NCBI GenBank assembly: GCA_903844135.1 | Contig: CAIMSN010000087.1 | Span: forward strand, 1 to 35,567 | Length of the DNA stretch: 35,567 bases | DNA from: an uncultured Rhodospirillales bacterium | GTDB lineage: Bacteria > Pseudomonadota > Alphaproteobacteria > Acetobacterales > Acetobacteraceae | Direction of reading: 5' to 3' | Part shown: positions 1 through 9,246 of the stretch, piece after piece | Layout of the letters: each line of letters begins with the position of its first letter | Numbering within the stretch: the stretch's first letter is position 1 | Made by a program: the position numbers and the translations under genes | Notes under the pieces: model-generated | The model's input: the letters and a program-made list of their open reading frames with translations, nothing else | Databases searched by the model: none | What the model was told of the DNA's origin: nothing

Positions 1-840
1 GTTATGGAGCGCGCCGAGCAGGTCGGCCAGCACCACCAGACGGTCGATCCGGCCGAACAGCGGCGACACCAGGGAGTCGCGGGTGGCGGCGACATAGGCG
101 TCGTAGCGTCGCGCCAGCAGGCCGGCGAGCGGCGAGGCGCCCGGCAGCGGAAAGAACCGCATCCAGGGCGGTGCCGCTCCAGGTGGCGGCATCAGGAACC
201 GGCCGGGCTGCAGCAGCGACAGTCGGTGCGTGTCGCGCAGCGCCGCCAGCATGTCGGCGTAGAGACGGTGGCCGGCGTCGGCCAGCGCCTCGTCCGCAGC
301 GGCGCCGGACGGCAGGGCGGTGGCGAACGACAGGAAGCCGCGCGTGGCGGCGGCGAGTTCGGGGCGCTGCAGACGGGCCAGCACGGCGCTCGACCAGTCG
401 GCGAAGCCGAGTGTCAGCAGCGGCAGGTCGAGCAGCCACTCGCCGGGATAGTCCAGCAGCTCCAGCCTGACCCGCCGGTCCGGCAGCCTGCCGCCGGCCA
501 GCGTGAGGTCGAGCGCAAGCAGCGACACCGCATCGGTGCGCTCCGGCCAGCGCGGCGGATCGGCGGCCAGCGCCGCCAGATGCGCGGCGACGTCGAACCG
601 CGGCAGCGTCTCCGCCCCGGCCGGCGCCAGCCGCGCGGACAGAATTCGTCCACCCAGCGCGCCGCGCGCCATCAGGGTGGCGGCGAGCGCGGTCAGCAGC
701 ACGGTCTTGCCGGACCGGGCCAGCCCGGTCACGCCGATCCTGACGGTGCGGACCCGCAGATGGTCGAGCGGGTTGCGCAGCCGCAGTTCGGGAAAGACTC
801 CGAACCGCGACCCCGACCCGCCCGGCGCTGGGCTCAGCGC
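1..840 (-). CDS. ycjX: YcjX-family P-loop ATPase, C-terminus outside window
   Basis: The minus-strand frame stays open from about 840 down to base 1, so the 3' end lies outside the window. It reads a P-loop GLARSGKT preceded by RIGVT, then LDYPGEWLLDLPLL, then LLQPGRF followed by FFPLPG. These match my memory of E. coli YcjX (VTGLSRSGKT, DYPGEWLLDLP, FIQPGRF), a DUF463 nucleotide-binding protein of the envelope/phage-shock context whose biochemical role is unsettled. The start is unresolved: there is no ATG or GTG in frame before the P-loop. A CTG at 837-835 would overlap the upstream TGA by two bases, which suggests translational coupling to the Pmp3 gene, but CTG starts are rare. Identity is firm; the 5' boundary is only approximate. 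Confidence 0.8.
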
Positions 841-1019
841 GAGAAGCCGAGCTTGCGGTTGGTGTTGTACTCGTTGAGCGCGAACACCGCCCAGATCGCC
901 GCCGGAACCCAGCCGATGATGGTCAGATGCAGCAGCAGGCAGATGAGGCCGGCGATCGGCCGGCCGATGGTGAAGAACAGCAGCGGCGGCAGCACGATGG
1001 CGATCAGCAGGCGGAACAT
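834..1019 (-). CDS. Pmp3/YqaE-family small membrane protein
   Basis: This 61-residue protein has two hydrophobic helices (about residues 3-17 and 22-47) joined by a short loop with FFTIGRP, and ends NEYNTNRKLGFSR. Size and pattern fit the Pmp3/YqaE (UPF0057) proteolipid family, linked in yeast and plants to membrane potential and salt tolerance; the bacterial role is poorly defined. The ATG at 1019-1017 has a GGAG seven bases upstream. It lies 59 bp downstream of mrdA on the same strand and its stop abuts or overlaps ycjX, so it is probably read with the mre operon. Confidence 0.85.
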   Translation of the reverse strand: MFRLLIAIVLPPLLFFTIGRPIAGLICLLLHLTIIGWVPAAIWAVFALNEYNTNRKLGFSR

Positions 1020-1078
1020 CGACGGTCTCCAGGGTGGTTCGACCATCCCAACGCGCCAAATGCGCTTTGGATTACGTG

Positions 1079-2968
1079 TCAGATCGCGTCCGCGACCCTC
1101 TGGCCCGGCGCGTCCTTGCGGTTGACCGGGTCGCGGGTCAGCGTGTCGGTCATGATGTCGCGCGCCAGCGGAGCGGCCACCTCGGCGGCGGCGTTGCCGT
1201 GCTCGACAACCACCGAGATGGCGTAGCGCGGCGCGTCGTACGGCGCGAAACAGATGAACAGCGCATGCGGCCGGAACTCCCAGGGCAGCTTGGAGCTGTC
1301 GAAATGGCCGTTCTCTCGCGCATAGCGGCTGACGTGGCGGACCTGCGCCGATCCGGTCTTGCCGGCCATCTGCACGCCGGCCAGCGCCAGCCGCGCCTTC
1401 GGCGCGGTGCCGTGCGGCTCGTTCACCACCGCGAACATGCCGGCCCGCAGCGCCGCCAGGTGGTCCTCCGGCAGGCCGAGCGACGGCCAGTGGGCCGGCT
1501 GCATCGAGGGCTGCAGCACCTCGTCGAGGCTGCGCGTCAGATGCGGCTGCACCGCGCGGCCGGTGGCGACCCTGGAGGCGTAGGTGGCGAGCTGCAGCGG
1601 CGTCACCGTGACGAAGCCCTGGCCGATGCCGGCATTGATGGTGTCGCCGCCGTTCCAGTGATGTCCCTTGGCGCGGCGCAGCGCCGGGGTCGGGATCTGC
1701 CCGGTGCGCTGGTGCGGCAGCTCGATGTCGAGCGCGGTGCCGAGGCCGAACGCGTGCGCGGTGGCGGCGATCGCCTCCATGCCGGTGCGACGCGCCACTT
1801 CGTAGAAGAACACGTCGCAGGAGAACTTGATGCCGCCATGCAGGTCGAGCGAGCCGTGGCCGTGCTTGGCCCAGCAATGGAAGCGCGCGCCGCCGACGTC
1901 GATATAGCCGCGGCAGTCGATCCGGTCGCCGGGCGAGAGCGTGCCGGCCTGCAGCGCCGCCATCGCCACCGCCGGCTTGAAGGTGGAGCCGGGCGGATAG
2001 ACGCCGGCGACGGTCTTGTTGATCAGCGGGGTGCGCTGGTCGGCGGTCCATTCCGCCCATTGCGCCTGGCTGACGCCGGAATCGAACAGGCTCGGATCGA
2101 AGGACGGCGTGCTGACCATCGCCAGCACCTCGCCGTTGCGCGCATCCATCACCACCGCGCTGGCGGCCTGGTCGCCGATCCTGGCCAGCACCGCCTGCTG
2201 CAGGCCGAGATCGATGGTCAGCCCGACGGTGGCGCCCTGCTGCCCTTCCCTGCGGTCGAGCTCGCGCATCACCCGGCCGACGGAATTGACTTCCATCTGC
2301 ACCGAGCCCGGCGTGCCGCGCAGCACGGCGTCGTGGAACTGCTCGATGCCGGCGCGGCCGATGCGCATGCCGGGCAGCGCCAGGTTGGGGTCGGCGGCGA
2401 CGTCGCGCTCGTTGGCCGGCGCCACGTAGCCGACCACATGCGCCATCGCCGGGCCCTGCGGGTAGAGCCGGGTGGTGCCGACATCGATCAGGATGCCGGG
2501 CAGGTCGGGCGCGTTGACCTCGATCCTGGCCATGTCGTCCCAGGTCAGGAAGTCGTGCACCACCACGGGGATGAATTTGCGGCCGTGCTTGAGCTCGCGG
2601 TCGATCCTGGCGCGCTCGCGCTCGTCGAGCGGCAGGATGGCGGAGAAGCGGTCCAGGGTGGCGCCGATGTCGGTGGTCTGTTCCGCCAGCAGCAGCGCGC
2701 GCCAGTTCACCTTGTTGCCGCCGAGGCTGGCGCCGAACCGGTCGACGATGCGGCCGCGCGGCGGCGACAGCAGGCGGTTGCTGACGCGGTTGTTCTCGGC
2801 GAGCGTCGCGTATTTGCGGCCGTCGGCGACCTGCAGACGATACAGGCGCTCGCCCAGCGCGCCGAGGGCGGCGACCTGGACGCCCATCAGCAGCAGCGCG
2901 CGCCGGGTGAAGATGCCGCGCGACGGGATCTCGTTCGGGGCGCGTCCCGGCGATCGCTTCATCGTCAT
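1079..2968 (-). CDS. mrdA: Penicillin-binding protein 2 (peptidoglycan transpeptidase)
   Basis: This is the class B PBP of the elongasome, a DD-transpeptidase that crosslinks lateral-wall peptidoglycan in the periplasm. The 629 residues give a cytoplasmic N-terminus, one membrane segment at about 24-40, a dimerisation/pedestal region starting with PPRGRIVDRFG at about 69-79, and the transpeptidase domain. Catalytic motifs are STFK at 328-331 (Ser328 nucleophile), SCD at 383-385 (the SxD form typical of PBP2) and KTG at 537-539. Length is normal for PBP2. It starts seven bases after mreD; a second ATG two codons in is possible, and there is no strong ribosome-binding site, which points to coupled translation. 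The usual next gene, rodA, is absent here. Confidence 0.96.
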   Translation of the reverse strand: MTMKRSPGRAPNEIPSRGIFTRRALLLMGVQVAALGALGERLYRLQVADGRKYATLAENNRVSNRLLSPPRGRIVDRFGASLGGNKVNWRALLLAEQTTDIGATLDRFSAILPLDERERARIDRELKHGRKFIPVVVHDFLTWDDMARIEVNAPDLPGILIDVGTTRLYPQGPAMAHVVGYVAPANERDVAADPNLALPGMRIGRAGIEQFHDAVLRGTPGSVQMEVNSVGRVMRELDRREGQQGATVGLTIDLGLQQAVLARIGDQAASAVVMDARNGEVLAMVSTPSFDPSLFDSGVSQAQWAEWTADQRTPLINKTVAGVYPPGSTFKPAVAMAALQAGTLSPGDRIDCRGYIDVGGARFHCWAKHGHGSLDLHGGIKFSCDVFFYEVARRTGMEAIAATAHAFGLGTALDIELPHQRTGQIPTPALRRAKGHHWNGGDTINAGIGQGFVTVTPLQLATYASRVATGRAVQPHLTRSLDEVLQPSMQPAHWPSLGLPEDHLAALRAGMFAVVNEPHGTAPKARLALAGVQMAGKTGSAQVRHVSRYARENGHFDSSKLPWEFRPHALFICFAPYDAPRYAISVVVEHGNAAAEVAAPLARDIMTDTLTRDPVNRKDAPGQRVADAI

Positions 2969-2975
2969 GGAAGAG

Positions 2976-3539
2976 CTACGCCCTGGACGGATCGGCGACG
3001 CCGCGATGCGCCCAGGTGAACAGCGCCGAGAGCAGCGGATACAGGCCGGCCGACAGCGCCAGCTCGAACAAAGCCGGCTGCGGCGGCAGCAGCCTGAAGG
3101 TGAAGCCGCACATCAGCGCGTAGTCCAGCAGGATGGCGCCGGCCGCCACCAGCAGGAACACCAGCCAGACCACCACGAAGCCCTGCCGGGCCAGGCCGTG
3201 CCGGGCGCCGACGCCGACCGCATGCACGATCAGCAGCGTGACGATCGCCAGACCCGGCGGCGAGAAGCTCAGCAGGTCGTAGAGCAGGCCGAGCGCGAAC
3301 ACGATCGGCGCCGGCATCGAGGCCGGACGGAACAGCGACCAGAAGAACACCGAGGCCATGGTGGCGCCTGGCAGCAGCGCCTGCTGTTCCGGCAGGTCGA
3401 ACGGCGCGCAGAGCAGCAGCACCAGCAGCATGGTGAAGGCGGCCGGCAGCGCCCGGCGCGCCGCGGCGTCCAGACGGCGCCAGACCGTGGGCCTTGGCCG
3501 GATGCCCGGCCTGCGCTCCGGAGGGAGGAGTCTGGGCAC
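2976..3539 (-). CDS. mreD: Rod shape-determining protein MreD
   Basis: This 187-residue integral membrane protein belongs to the rod elongation complex. About five to six hydrophobic stretches are visible, with an N-terminal soluble tail rich in Pro and Arg. MreD is poorly conserved, so the call leans on position: between mreC and mrdA in the same orientation, with the right length and topology. The start is a GTG at 3539-3537 directly after the mreC TGA (TGAGTG), so translation is probably coupled. An ATG at 3543-3541 opens a different frame and is not used. Confidence 0.9.
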   Translation of the reverse strand: MPRLLPPERRPGIRPRPTVWRRLDAAARRALPAAFTMLLVLLLCAPFDLPEQQALLPGATMASVFFWSLFRPASMPAPIVFALGLLYDLLSFSPPGLAIVTLLIVHAVGVGARHGLARQGFVVVWLVFLLVAAGAILLDYALMCGFTFRLLPPQPALFELALSAGLYPLLSALFTWAHRGVADPSRA

Positions 3540-4454
3540 TCATCCGTGCCCGATCTGCGCCGACCGGAAGGGCTGATCCTCGACGTGGCCGGCGGCGTGG
3601 CCTTTCGGGAGGATGTGGCCGGGCGCCTCCGGGGCCTCGATCGCCGACAGCCCGTAATCGAACAGGCGCAGCACCGTCACGTGGTCCAGCCTGGCATAGG
3701 GCTCGACCACCGGCTGGCCCGGCGACAGATAATGCACGGTGCCGACCGGCAGGCCCGCGGGGAAGGCATTGGCGACGTTGCTGGTGACGACGCGCTCGCC
3801 CTCCAGCGGGCGGATGTCTTCGGGATAGTCCATCAGTCTGGGCGCCGCCGCGTTGGTTCCCGCCACTATAGCGGGTGCGTGCGATGCTTCCAGCATCACC
3901 GGCACCCGGCTGGTCATGTCGGTCAGCAGCATCACCCTGGCCGAGCGGCTGCCGATCTCGGTCACCCTGCCGACCAGTCCGGCGGCGTCGACCGCCACCA
4001 TGCCCTTGGCGAGACTGCGGCCGAGCGGCACCGACAGCAGCACCGAGCGCGCATAGACCCCGCTCGCATCGGCCACCGCCCGGGCGGTGACGAAGGATGG
4101 CACCGGTTCGGGCATCCAGTTCAGGTTGGCCTTGAGGGTCGCGTTCTCGGCCGCCAGCGCCATCGCCACGTCGTACCAGCGGCGCAGGCGGATGTTCTCG
4201 GCGCGCAGACGCTCGTTCTCCTGTGCCACGCCGACCAGCGAGCGCGCCTCGCGGCCGAGACCGCGCACCTCGCCGATCGGCTCCGCCAGCAGCCCGTAGA
4301 GCGGCGCCAGCAGGTCGGCCACCTGGGACCGCGCGGTCTCCGCCAGCCTCCGATCCGCCTGCCCGAGCAGCATCACCAGGCAGGCCAGGCCGAGCAGCAG
4401 CGGCAGGGTCAGCTTGCCGAGCGCCTGGCGCAACTGGATCGACAGACTGAACAT
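3540..4454 (-). CDS. mreC: Rod shape-determining protein MreC
   Basis: MreC is a bitopic periplasmic scaffold that links MreB filaments and PBP2. The 304 residues show a membrane anchor at about 15-32, a probable coiled coil at about 70-112 (ENERLRAENIRLRR region), then the beta-barrel core with motifs such as DAAGLVGRV and a late GLPVGTV. The ATG at 4454 is preceded by GGGAGGG eight bases upstream. It lies 39 bp after mreB and abuts mreD without a gap. Nothing is unusual in length or order. Confidence 0.94.
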   Translation of the reverse strand: MFSLSIQLRQALGKLTLPLLLGLACLVMLLGQADRRLAETARSQVADLLAPLYGLLAEPIGEVRGLGREARSLVGVAQENERLRAENIRLRRWYDVAMALAAENATLKANLNWMPEPVPSFVTARAVADASGVYARSVLLSVPLGRSLAKGMVAVDAAGLVGRVTEIGSRSARVMLLTDMTSRVPVMLEASHAPAIVAGTNAAAPRLMDYPEDIRPLEGERVVTSNVANAFPAGLPVGTVHYLSPGQPVVEPYARLDHVTVLRLFDYGLSAIEAPEAPGHILPKGHAAGHVEDQPFRSAQIGHG

Positions 4455-4493
4455 GGATCGACCCTCCCGGACCCGGCGCCGCTCGCTGGAGCT

Positions 4494-5850
<1,357 letters not shown>

Positions 5851-5856
5851 ATGACC

Positions 5857-6093
5857 ATGATTCGCAAGCTGACGCTGCTGACCACCGCCGCCGCTCTCAC
5901 GCTCGGCCTGGCGGCCTGCGACCCCTACAGCCCCGGCCAGCGCGCGGTCGGCGGCGGCCTGCTCGGCGCCGGCGCCGGTGCGGCGATCGGCGGCATCGCC
6001 GGCGGCGGACACGGCGCCGGCATCGGCGCGCTGGCCGGCGGCGCGCTGGGCGCGGTCGGCGGCGCGGCGACCACGCCGAGCCGCGGCTACTAA
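5857..6093 (+). CDS. Small glycine-zipper lipoprotein
   Basis: This 78-residue protein starts MIRKLTLL and has a type II signal peptide ending LGLAAC, with Cys at about 21 as the lipidation site. The mature part carries DPYSPGQRAVGGG and then a run of GxxxG spacings (GAGAGAAIGG, GALAGGALG), the pattern of glycine-zipper outer-membrane lipoproteins of the Rickettsia 17 kDa/OsmB/SlyB type. Such proteins associate with the outer membrane; the exact function is unknown. I choose the ATG at 5857 because GAGG sits eight bases upstream; the ATG at 5851 is too close to it. The next gene, 12 bases on, is a paralogue, so the pair is probably co-transcribed. Confidence 0.8.
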   Translation: MIRKLTLLTTAAALTLGLAACDPYSPGQRAVGGGLLGAGAGAAIGGIAGGGHGAGIGALAGGALGAVGGAATTPSRGY

Positions 6094-6105
6094 GGCCAGG
6101 CGGCG

Positions 6106-6600
6106 ATGACCCCCGACCTGCGCGCCGCGGCGCCCGGCGTACTCACCGGCACAGTCACCGGCACGGTGCTGCGCAGGTCCGGCCTGCTGGCGGTATTGCT
6201 GGCCGGCGGCATCGGCCTGGCCGGCTGCACCGACCCGTACGATCCGGGACAGCGTGCGGTCGGGGGCGGCGTGATCGGCGCCGGCGCGGGTGCGGCGCTC
6301 GGCGCGATCGCCGGCGGCGGACGCGGGGCGGCGATCGGCGCGCTGGCGGGCGGCGCGGTGGGCGCGGTCGGCGGCGCGGCGACCACGCCCAGCGCACCGG
6401 CGCCGGCCTACGGGCCGCCGCAATATGCACAACCGCAATACGCCCAGCCGCAAGCCTATGCGGAGCCGCAATATGCGCAGCCCCAGTACGGGCAACCGCA
6501 ATATGCCCAGCCGCAATATGGGCAGCCGCAATACGCCCAACCGCAGTACGCCCAGCCGGGCTACGGGCCGCCCCCGCCGCAGCCCGGCTACGCCTACTAG
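6106..6600 (+). CDS. Glycine-zipper lipoprotein with PQYAQ-repeat tail
   Basis: This 164-residue paralogue of the preceding gene shares DPY-PGQRAVGGG, the glycine-zipper segment and GGAATTPS. A lipobox LAGC is near residue 41. After the zipper the protein continues into about nine units of the form PQYAQ/PQYGQ and ends in PGYAY. The first 20 residues precede the hydrophobic signal region, so the true start may be a GTG at 6166 (VLRRSGLL), although that codon lacks a visible ribosome-binding site. The Tyr/Gln/Pro-rich tail looks unstructured and surface-adhesive or peptidoglycan-facing; this is inference. It is convergent with leuA, 42 bases away. Confidence 0.75.
   Translation: MTPDLRAAAPGVLTGTVTGTVLRRSGLLAVLLAGGIGLAGCTDPYDPGQRAVGGGVIGAGAGAALGAIAGGGRGAAIGALAGGAVGAVGGAATTPSAPAPAYGPPQYAQPQYAQPQAYAEPQYAQPQYGQPQYAQPQYGQPQYAQPQYAQPGYGPPPPQPGYAY
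6412..6560 (+). repeat. Coding tandem repeat (about 15-base unit, PQYAQ)
   Basis: Degenerate 15-base units encode PQYAQ or PQYGQ about nine times inside the second lipoprotein gene. One unit is interrupted (QAYAE). Third-position differences between units show the array is not freshly duplicated, although copy number could still vary between strains. Confidence 0.85.
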
Positions 6601-6638
6601 GGCACCATCAGGCCGGGCCGGGTCGGGAGACGGCGGTG

Positions 6639-6655
6639 GCTCTCAGGCCGAGAGC
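6639..6655. terminator. Weak hairpin at the leuA stop codon
   Basis: GCTCTC (6639-6644) pairs with GAGAGC (6650-6655) around a five-base loop. The leuA stop codon (6645-6643) lies in this structure. No T-tract follows on either strand, so a terminator role between leuA and the convergent lipoprotein gene is only tentative. Confidence 0.35.
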
Positions 6656-8217
6656 GCCGCCGGTTCCGTCCTGGCCCGCTTGACCAGCAGCTTGTTGAGC
6701 GCGTGCACGTAGGCGCGCACCGCCGAGACGATGGTGTCGGTATCGGCACCCTGCCCGTCCACCATCTTGCCGTTCTCCTCGAGCCTGACGGTGGTGCGGG
6801 CCTGCGCATCGGTGCCCTCGGTCACCGCGCCGATCGAGAACAGCACCAGCGTCGCCTCGTGCGGGAACAAGGCGCGCACGGCATTGAAGGCGGCATCGAC
6901 CGGGCCGCTGCCGGTGACGTCGGCGGACAGCGTCTCGCCGTCGATCTCCAGCTCCAGCATCGCCCGGGACGGACGGCGCGAGCCGCCGGACACGTCGAGG
7001 CCGATGAATCGCACATGCGCGTGGTCGCGCACCTCGTCGTCGACCAGGGCGACCAGATCCTCGTCGAAGATGGTCTTCTTGCGGTCGGCGAGATCCTTGA
7101 ACCGGACGAACGCGTCCTGGATCTGGTTCTCGCCGAGGTCGCCGTAGCCCATCGCGGCCAGCTTGTCGCGGAACGCGGCGCGTCCGGAATGCTTGCCCAG
7201 CACCAGCGAGGATTTGCTCCAGCCGACGCTCTCCGGCGTCATGATCTCGTAGGTGGCGGCGTTCTTGAGCATGCCGTCCTGATGGATGCCGCTCTCGTGC
7301 GCGAAGGCGTTGCGGCCGACGATCGCCTTGTTCGGCTGCACGTCGAAGCCGGTGATCTGCGACAGCATGCGCGAGACCTTCAGCAGGTCCGGCGTGCGGA
7401 TGTTGTTGGTGAAGGGCAGCACATCCTGGCGGGTGCGCAGCGCCATGACGATCTCCTCCAGCGCCGCGTTGCCGGCCCGCTCGCCGATGCCGTTGATGGT
7501 GCATTCGATCTGCCGCACGCCGGCCTGCACCGAGGCGATGGTGTTGGCGACCGCCAGGCCGAGATCGTTGTGGTTGTGCGCCGACAGGATCACCGTGTCG
7601 GCGCCCGGCACGCGCTCGCGCAGCATGGTGAACAGCCGCGCCATGTCCTCTGGCGTGGCGTAGCCGACCGTGTCGGGAATGTTGATCGTGTTGGCGCCGG
7701 CCTTGATCGCCGCCTCGACGCAGCGGCACAGGAACTCGTGGTCGGTGCGGCTGCCATCCTCCGCCGACCATTCGACGTCGTCGGTGAACTGGCGCGCGGC
7801 GTGGTTGCCGGTGGCGATCAGGTCGAGCACCGTCTCGGGCTCCATGCGCAGCTTGTATTTCATGTGCAGCGGCGAGGTGGAGATGAAGTTGTGGATGCGG
7901 CGGCGCTCCGCGGGGCGGATCGCCTCGCCGGCGCGGGCGATGTCGTCGCGGCCGCCGGTGCGGGCCAGGCCGCAGATCACCGGACCGCGCACGTGCTGGG
8001 CGATCTGGTGCACGCTGTCGAAATCGCCGGGGCTGGCGACCGGAAAGCCGGCCTCGATCACGTCGACGCCGAGGTCGGCCAGGGCGTGCGCCATGCGTAG
8101 CTTCTCGGCGATGTTCATGGAAAAGCCCGGCGACTGCTCGCCGTCGCGCAGGGTGGTGTCGAACAGGATGACGCGATCGTCGCCGATACGGCCGAAGCTC
8201 GGATGGTCGATGCTCAT
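6643..8217 (-). CDS. leuA: 2-isopropylmalate synthase
   Basis: LeuA condenses acetyl-CoA with 2-oxoisovalerate, the first committed step of leucine synthesis, in the cytosol. The 524-residue protein opens with LFDTTLRDGEQSPG (about 18-31), holding the metal-binding Asp and catalytic Arg, and carries the metal-binding SAHNHNDLG motif in the HMGL-like TIM barrel. The C-terminal part has the LeuA dimer/allosteric domain (DGETLSADVTGSGPVDAAF), where leucine normally inhibits. The ATG at 8217 has GGAG five bases upstream. No leuCDB genes are nearby. The 5' leader holds features of leucine attenuation (separate entries). Confidence 0.97.
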   Translation of the reverse strand: MSIDHPSFGRIGDDRVILFDTTLRDGEQSPGFSMNIAEKLRMAHALADLGVDVIEAGFPVASPGDFDSVHQIAQHVRGPVICGLARTGGRDDIARAGEAIRPAERRRIHNFISTSPLHMKYKLRMEPETVLDLIATGNHAARQFTDDVEWSAEDGSRTDHEFLCRCVEAAIKAGANTINIPDTVGYATPEDMARLFTMLRERVPGADTVILSAHNHNDLGLAVANTIASVQAGVRQIECTINGIGERAGNAALEEIVMALRTRQDVLPFTNNIRTPDLLKVSRMLSQITGFDVQPNKAIVGRNAFAHESGIHQDGMLKNAATYEIMTPESVGWSKSSLVLGKHSGRAAFRDKLAAMGYGDLGENQIQDAFVRFKDLADRKKTIFDEDLVALVDDEVRDHAHVRFIGLDVSGGSRRPSRAMLELEIDGETLSADVTGSGPVDAAFNAVRALFPHEATLVLFSIGAVTEGTDAQARTTVRLEENGKMVDGQGADTDTIVSAVRAYVHALNKLLVKRARTEPAALSA

Positions 8218-8297
8218 GGTGGCTCCGTCGAGAGGCGCCGGCTGGACTGAGGCGGGTTATGCCGCATGCCGGCGGTCGGTTGTCAGGGTGGCGCGAG

Positions 8298-8357
8298 GCC
8301 CCTGAGCGCGCCGCGCGCCCGTGCGGTCAGACGGGGCGAGGGTGTCCGCTCAGGGGC
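8298..8357 (-). promoter_or_regulatory. Attenuator-like inverted repeat in the leuA leader
   Basis: GCCCCTGAGCG on the minus strand (8357-8347), spanning the leader-peptide stop codon, is perfectly complementary over 11 bases to CGCTCAGGGGC (8308-8298), 38 bases downstream. A ribosome stalled at the leucine codons would keep the first arm from pairing. A second inverted repeat (8274-8268 with 8242-8236, seven bases) lies between this and leuA. No U-tract is visible, so whether the structure terminates transcription is not shown. Confidence 0.5.
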
Positions 8358-8439
8358 AGCGAAGTCGGAGCGGCGCGCCCAGAAGAACGCGCAGGGATGC
8401 GCGATCGGAGCGGCTCGGACGGGACACCTGACGGGACAT
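8350..8439 (-). CDS. Putative leucine-rich leader peptide of leuA
   Basis: This 29-codon minus-strand frame starts ATG at 8439-8437 and ends TGA at 8352-8350, about 130 bases before leuA. The second half has five leucines in eleven residues (LRVLLGAPLRL); two are CTT, an uncommon codon in so GC-rich a genome. Its stop codon sits in one arm of an 11-bp inverted repeat. This is the expected layout for ribosome-mediated leucine attenuation. No ribosome-binding site precedes the ATG, but a TACAAT hexamer seven bases upstream would place transcription start at or beside the ATG, giving a leaderless message. Arginine is also frequent, as expected by chance at high GC, so confidence is moderate. Confidence 0.5.
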   Translation of the reverse strand: MSRQVSRPSRSDRASLRVLLGAPLRLRCP

Positions 8440-8446
8440 GCGGCGG

Positions 8447-8452
8447 ATTGTA
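8447..8452 (-). promoter_or_regulatory. Candidate -10 box for the leuA transcript
   Basis: TACAAT on the minus strand matches TATAAT at five of six positions and stands out in GC-rich sequence. The -35 region, around CTGGCC 17 bases upstream, is weak. Initiation about seven bases downstream would fall at the leader-peptide ATG. Confidence 0.45.
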
Positions 8453-8634
8453 GCGTCCACGAACCGATTGGCCAGGGCTAAACGCGCGAGCGCTGGACAC
8501 GAGGGCAGGACGGACCGGAGCCCGCGGTGTCCGCCGTGCATGTTTCGCGCCGTTTCGTTACCTGGCGGTCTCTCCCTGGCGGCGCGATCCGCGGCTATCG
8601 TCGACCGTCATCGCTCCGCAACCGAGGCTCCGCC
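8453..8634. other. Divergent intergenic region, leuA leader / lipoprotein
   Basis: This is the remainder of the gap between the leuA leader and the plus-strand lipoprotein at 8635. It should contain the upstream part of the leuA promoter and the promoter of the lipoprotein gene. I see no clear consensus promoter on the plus strand and no credible gene. Confidence 0.5.
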
Positions 8635-9246
8635 ATGCGCGCCCAGACCACCGTTCCAGACCAGACCGATCACGATCGCGGCCGGATCCGCCGGGCCTTG
8701 CTCCCGGCCGGACTGGCCGGGCTGGTGGCCCTGTCCGCCTGCGCGGTGGCGCCGCCGCCCGGTCCGAGCATCCTGGCGCAGCCCGGAAAGGGCAAGACCG
8801 AGCAGCAGTTCGAGGCCGACGACGCGCATTGCCGCGCCTATGCCGCCCAGGCCAATGGCGGGGTGACGCCGGCACAGGCGGCGGCGAACAGCGGCCTCGG
8901 CAGCGCTGCGATCGGCACGCTGCTGGGCGCGGCCGCCGGCGCGCTGCTCGGCGCGGCAGCCGGCAATGCCGGCGCCGGGGCGGCGATCGGCGGCGGCACC
9001 GGCCTGCTGTTCGGCGGCGCCGCCGGCAGCGATGCCGCGGCCCGCTCCGGGGCCAGCTTCCAGGCCAACTACGACAACGCCTACGCGCAATGCACCCGGG
9101 CGACCGGCAACCTCATCGTCCTGCCGCCGGTGGTGGGGTATGTCGGTCCGACCGGTCCCGGCGCCTATGCGCCCGCTCTGATCGGACCGCCCGGCCCGCC
9201 GGACTATCCGCCGCCGCCGCCGCCAGCGCCGGGCTACGCCTACTGA
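8635..9246 (+). CDS. Glycine-zipper lipoprotein, larger type
   Basis: The 203-residue product has a charged N-terminal region, a hydrophobic stretch and a lipobox-like LSAC near residue 36. It continues with EQQFEADDAHCRAYAAQ, then a glycine-zipper region (LLGAAAGALLGAAAGNAGAGAAIGGG, about 100-125) and a Pro-rich tail ending PGYAY. Proteins of this shape are usually annotated glycine-zipper family protein; function unknown, presumably outer-membrane associated. I take the ATG at 8635, preceded by GAGG. The GYAY ending is shared with the lipoprotein at 6106. Its TGA directly abuts the stop of the convergent amidase gene (TGATCA), leaving no intergenic base. Confidence 0.7.
   Translation: MRAQTTVPDQTDHDRGRIRRALLPAGLAGLVALSACAVAPPPGPSILAQPGKGKTEQQFEADDAHCRAYAAQANGGVTPAQAAANSGLGSAAIGTLLGAAAGALLGAAAGNAGAGAAIGGGTGLLFGGAAGSDAAARSGASFQANYDNAYAQCTRATGNLIVLPPVVGYVGPTGPGAYAPALIGPPGPPDYPPPPPPAPGYAY

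Noticed and set aside
8350-8541. Longer 63-codon version of the leader frame
   Set aside because: It would begin upstream of the probable promoter -10; the shorter ATG at 8439 fits the transcript layout better.
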